This document shows, in pieces, positions 4,920-5,630 of a stretch of DNA of 5,630 nucleotides. Source of the stretch: Klenkia sp. GTDB taxonomy: Bacteria; Actinomycetota; Actinomycetes; Mycobacteriales; Geodermatophilaceae. A program made the position numbers and the translations under genes. The stretch covers positions 1-5,630 of the forward strand of contig JAOPVM010000353.1 of NCBI GenBank assembly GCA_025966215.1, given 5' to 3'. Within the stretch, counting starts at the first letter, position 1; each line of letters begins with the position of its first letter. The notes under the pieces are model-generated. The model had not been told where the DNA came from, did no database searches, and saw nothing but the letters and a program-made list of their open reading frames with translations.

Positions 4920-5537
4920 GTGCAGGCACAGGACGTGATGACCCGCGAGGTCGAGACGGTGCGACCCGACACCCCGCTGCAGGACGCCCGCACCACGATC
5001 ACCGGCCGAGCGGTCTCCGCCCTGCCGGTGCTGGACGCCGCGGGTGCGCTGGTCGGGATCGTCAGCGAGAGCGACCTGCTGCGTGACCAGGTGCCCGCCG
5101 ACCCCCGCGCCCGGCTGCGTCGCGACCCCGACCCGGTCGGACCGGCCCCCCGGCCGCAGACCGTCGCCGAGGTGATGACCTCCCCGGTGACCACCGTGGA
5201 CGCGCACGCCGACCTCGCCGACGTCGCCCGGGTGCTGGTCGAGCAGCGCCGACGCAGCGTGCCGGTGCTCGACGGCGGCCGGGTGGTCGGCATCCTGGCC
5301 CGCCGCGACCTGCTGCGGACCCTGATCCGGGACGACGACGCCGTCCGGTCCGACGTGGTCGCCCTGCTCGAGGACTACACCGGCGAACCGGGCGCGTTCG
5401 CCGTGACCGTCCAGGACGGCGCCGCCACGGTCACCCGCACCCGGGGCACCCCCGACGTCTCGGCCGCCGTCGAGCACCGGGCGCTGGACTCGCTGACCCG
5501 CACCGTCACGGGGGTGCTGTCGGTCGAGGTGCGCTGA
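4920..5537 (+). CDS. CBS-domain pair protein with C-terminal BON-like domain
   Basis: The 205-residue soluble protein starts at GTG 4920 with a well-placed GGAG. Residues 4-57 form CBS1 (DVMTREVETVRPDTPL, then ALPVLD and LVGIVSESDLL) and 80-137 form CBS2 (EVMTSPVTTVD, then SVPVLDGGRVVGILARRDLL). A linker rich in Pro, Asp and Arg separates them. CBS pairs form a Bateman module that usually binds adenine nucleotides such as AMP, ATP or SAM and acts as an energy sensor. Residues about 141-205 resemble a BON domain: VRSDVVALL, then VTVQDGAATVTRTRG, then a terminal VLSVEV strand. The loop after the second strand is degenerate compared with the usual 'DGVVTLxG'. CBS-CBS-BON stand-alone proteins are common in actinobacteria; the partner is generally unknown. 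The gene is divergent from the YbhN-like gene across 138 bp. Confidence 0.88.
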   Translation: MQAQDVMTREVETVRPDTPLQDARTTITGRAVSALPVLDAAGALVGIVSESDLLRDQVPADPRARLRRDPDPVGPAPRPQTVAEVMTSPVTTVDAHADLADVARVLVEQRRRSVPVLDGGRVVGILARRDLLRTLIRDDDAVRSDVVALLEDYTGEPGAFAVTVQDGAATVTRTRGTPDVSAAVEHRALDSLTRTVTGVLSVEVR

Positions 5538-5546
5538 GCCACCCGT

Positions 5547-5560
5547 CCCGGTCGACCGGG
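5547..5560 (+). terminator. Short perfect palindrome downstream of the CBS-BON gene, weak terminator candidate
   Basis: CCCGGTCGACCGGG is a perfect 14-nt palindrome starting 10 nt after the stop codon. As RNA it can form a 5-bp G/C stem with a TCGA loop. No U-rich tract follows, so it would be at best a non-canonical terminator; it could also be a chance GC palindrome. Confidence 0.25.
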
Positions 5561-5630
5561 CACCTCCACCTCCACCCACCTGGTCTCGGCCATCGGGGTG
5601 GACCGCGGGTCCGCCCGCAACGCGGTGCTG
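5561..5630. other. Right-edge stretch with no supportable gene
   Basis: The last 70 bases have high-GC third positions in two opposite frames that share their third positions, so codon bias cannot tell whether either is coding. A small hairpin, GGACC-GCG-GGTCC, lies at 5600-5612. A plus-strand gene might start at GTG 5598, but no Shine-Dalgarno supports it. I see nothing further. Confidence 0.5.

Noticed and set aside
2041..4929. 962-codon minus-strand frame opposite the MFS gene
   Set aside because: It shows compositional bias only, with no domain, and overlaps well-supported genes over its whole length.
4782..5579. N-terminal extension of the YbhN-like gene in the open minus frame
   Set aside because: The extension is Gly/Asp/His/Arg low complexity, lies antisense to the CBS-BON gene, and contains no membrane segment or domain.
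5375..5620. 81-codon minus-strand frame at the right edge
   Set aside because: It overlaps about 160 bp of the CBS-BON gene in antisense with third positions aligned, so its codon bias is borrowed; no domain is recognisable.

Overview
The window is very GC-rich (roughly three quarters G+C, with almost every codon ending in G or C). Its Shine-Dalgarno usage, GTG starts and tight gene packing fit a high-GC actinobacterium. The flavour of the proteins suggests something like Geodermatophilaceae (Blastococcus, Geodermatophilus, Modestobacter), but that placement is an impression and not a demonstrated match. I see no mobile element, RNA gene or CRISPR array.

Layout from left to right. (1) The last 39 codons of a plus-strand gene, probably a Gfo/Idh/MocA-type oxidoreductase, end in a 4-nt overlap with a zinc-dependent nucleoside deaminase. 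The two form the end of an operon. (2) Eleven bases later, convergent on the minus strand, ends a 484-residue protein made of five complete cold-shock domains joined by four low-complexity linkers. It starts at the ATG at 2059. (3) A 164-bp divergent intergenic region separates it from a plus-strand 14-helix MFS drug-efflux-type transporter (2224-3690). (4) That gene overlaps tail to tail by 22 bp with a minus-strand membrane protein of the YbhN / lysylphosphatidylglycerol-synthase transmembrane family (3669-4781). (5) A 138-bp divergent region leads to a plus-strand protein with two CBS domains and a BON-like tail (4920-5537). The last 93 bases carry a small palindrome and no gene I can support.

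Most genes here are individually ordinary housekeeping or envelope genes and do not form an obvious single pathway. The exception is the five-domain cold-shock protein. Bacterial cold-shock proteins are normally about 65-75 residues with one domain. This one has the domain number of the canonical CSDs of animal UNR/CSDE1, and its layout is nearly symmetrical: outer domains keep the Lys-Trp-Phe signature and are flanked by Arg-rich linkers, while inner domains carry Phe-Phe and are flanked by Gly/Tyr- and Gly/Arg-rich linkers. Domains 2 and 3 share an exact 83-bp DNA match, which points to recent duplication or gene conversion. Its mRNA leader can form two mutually exclusive hairpins that cover either the ribosome-binding site or the start codon. 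A penta-valent RNA chaperone with phase-separation-like linkers is the most interesting candidate in this window.
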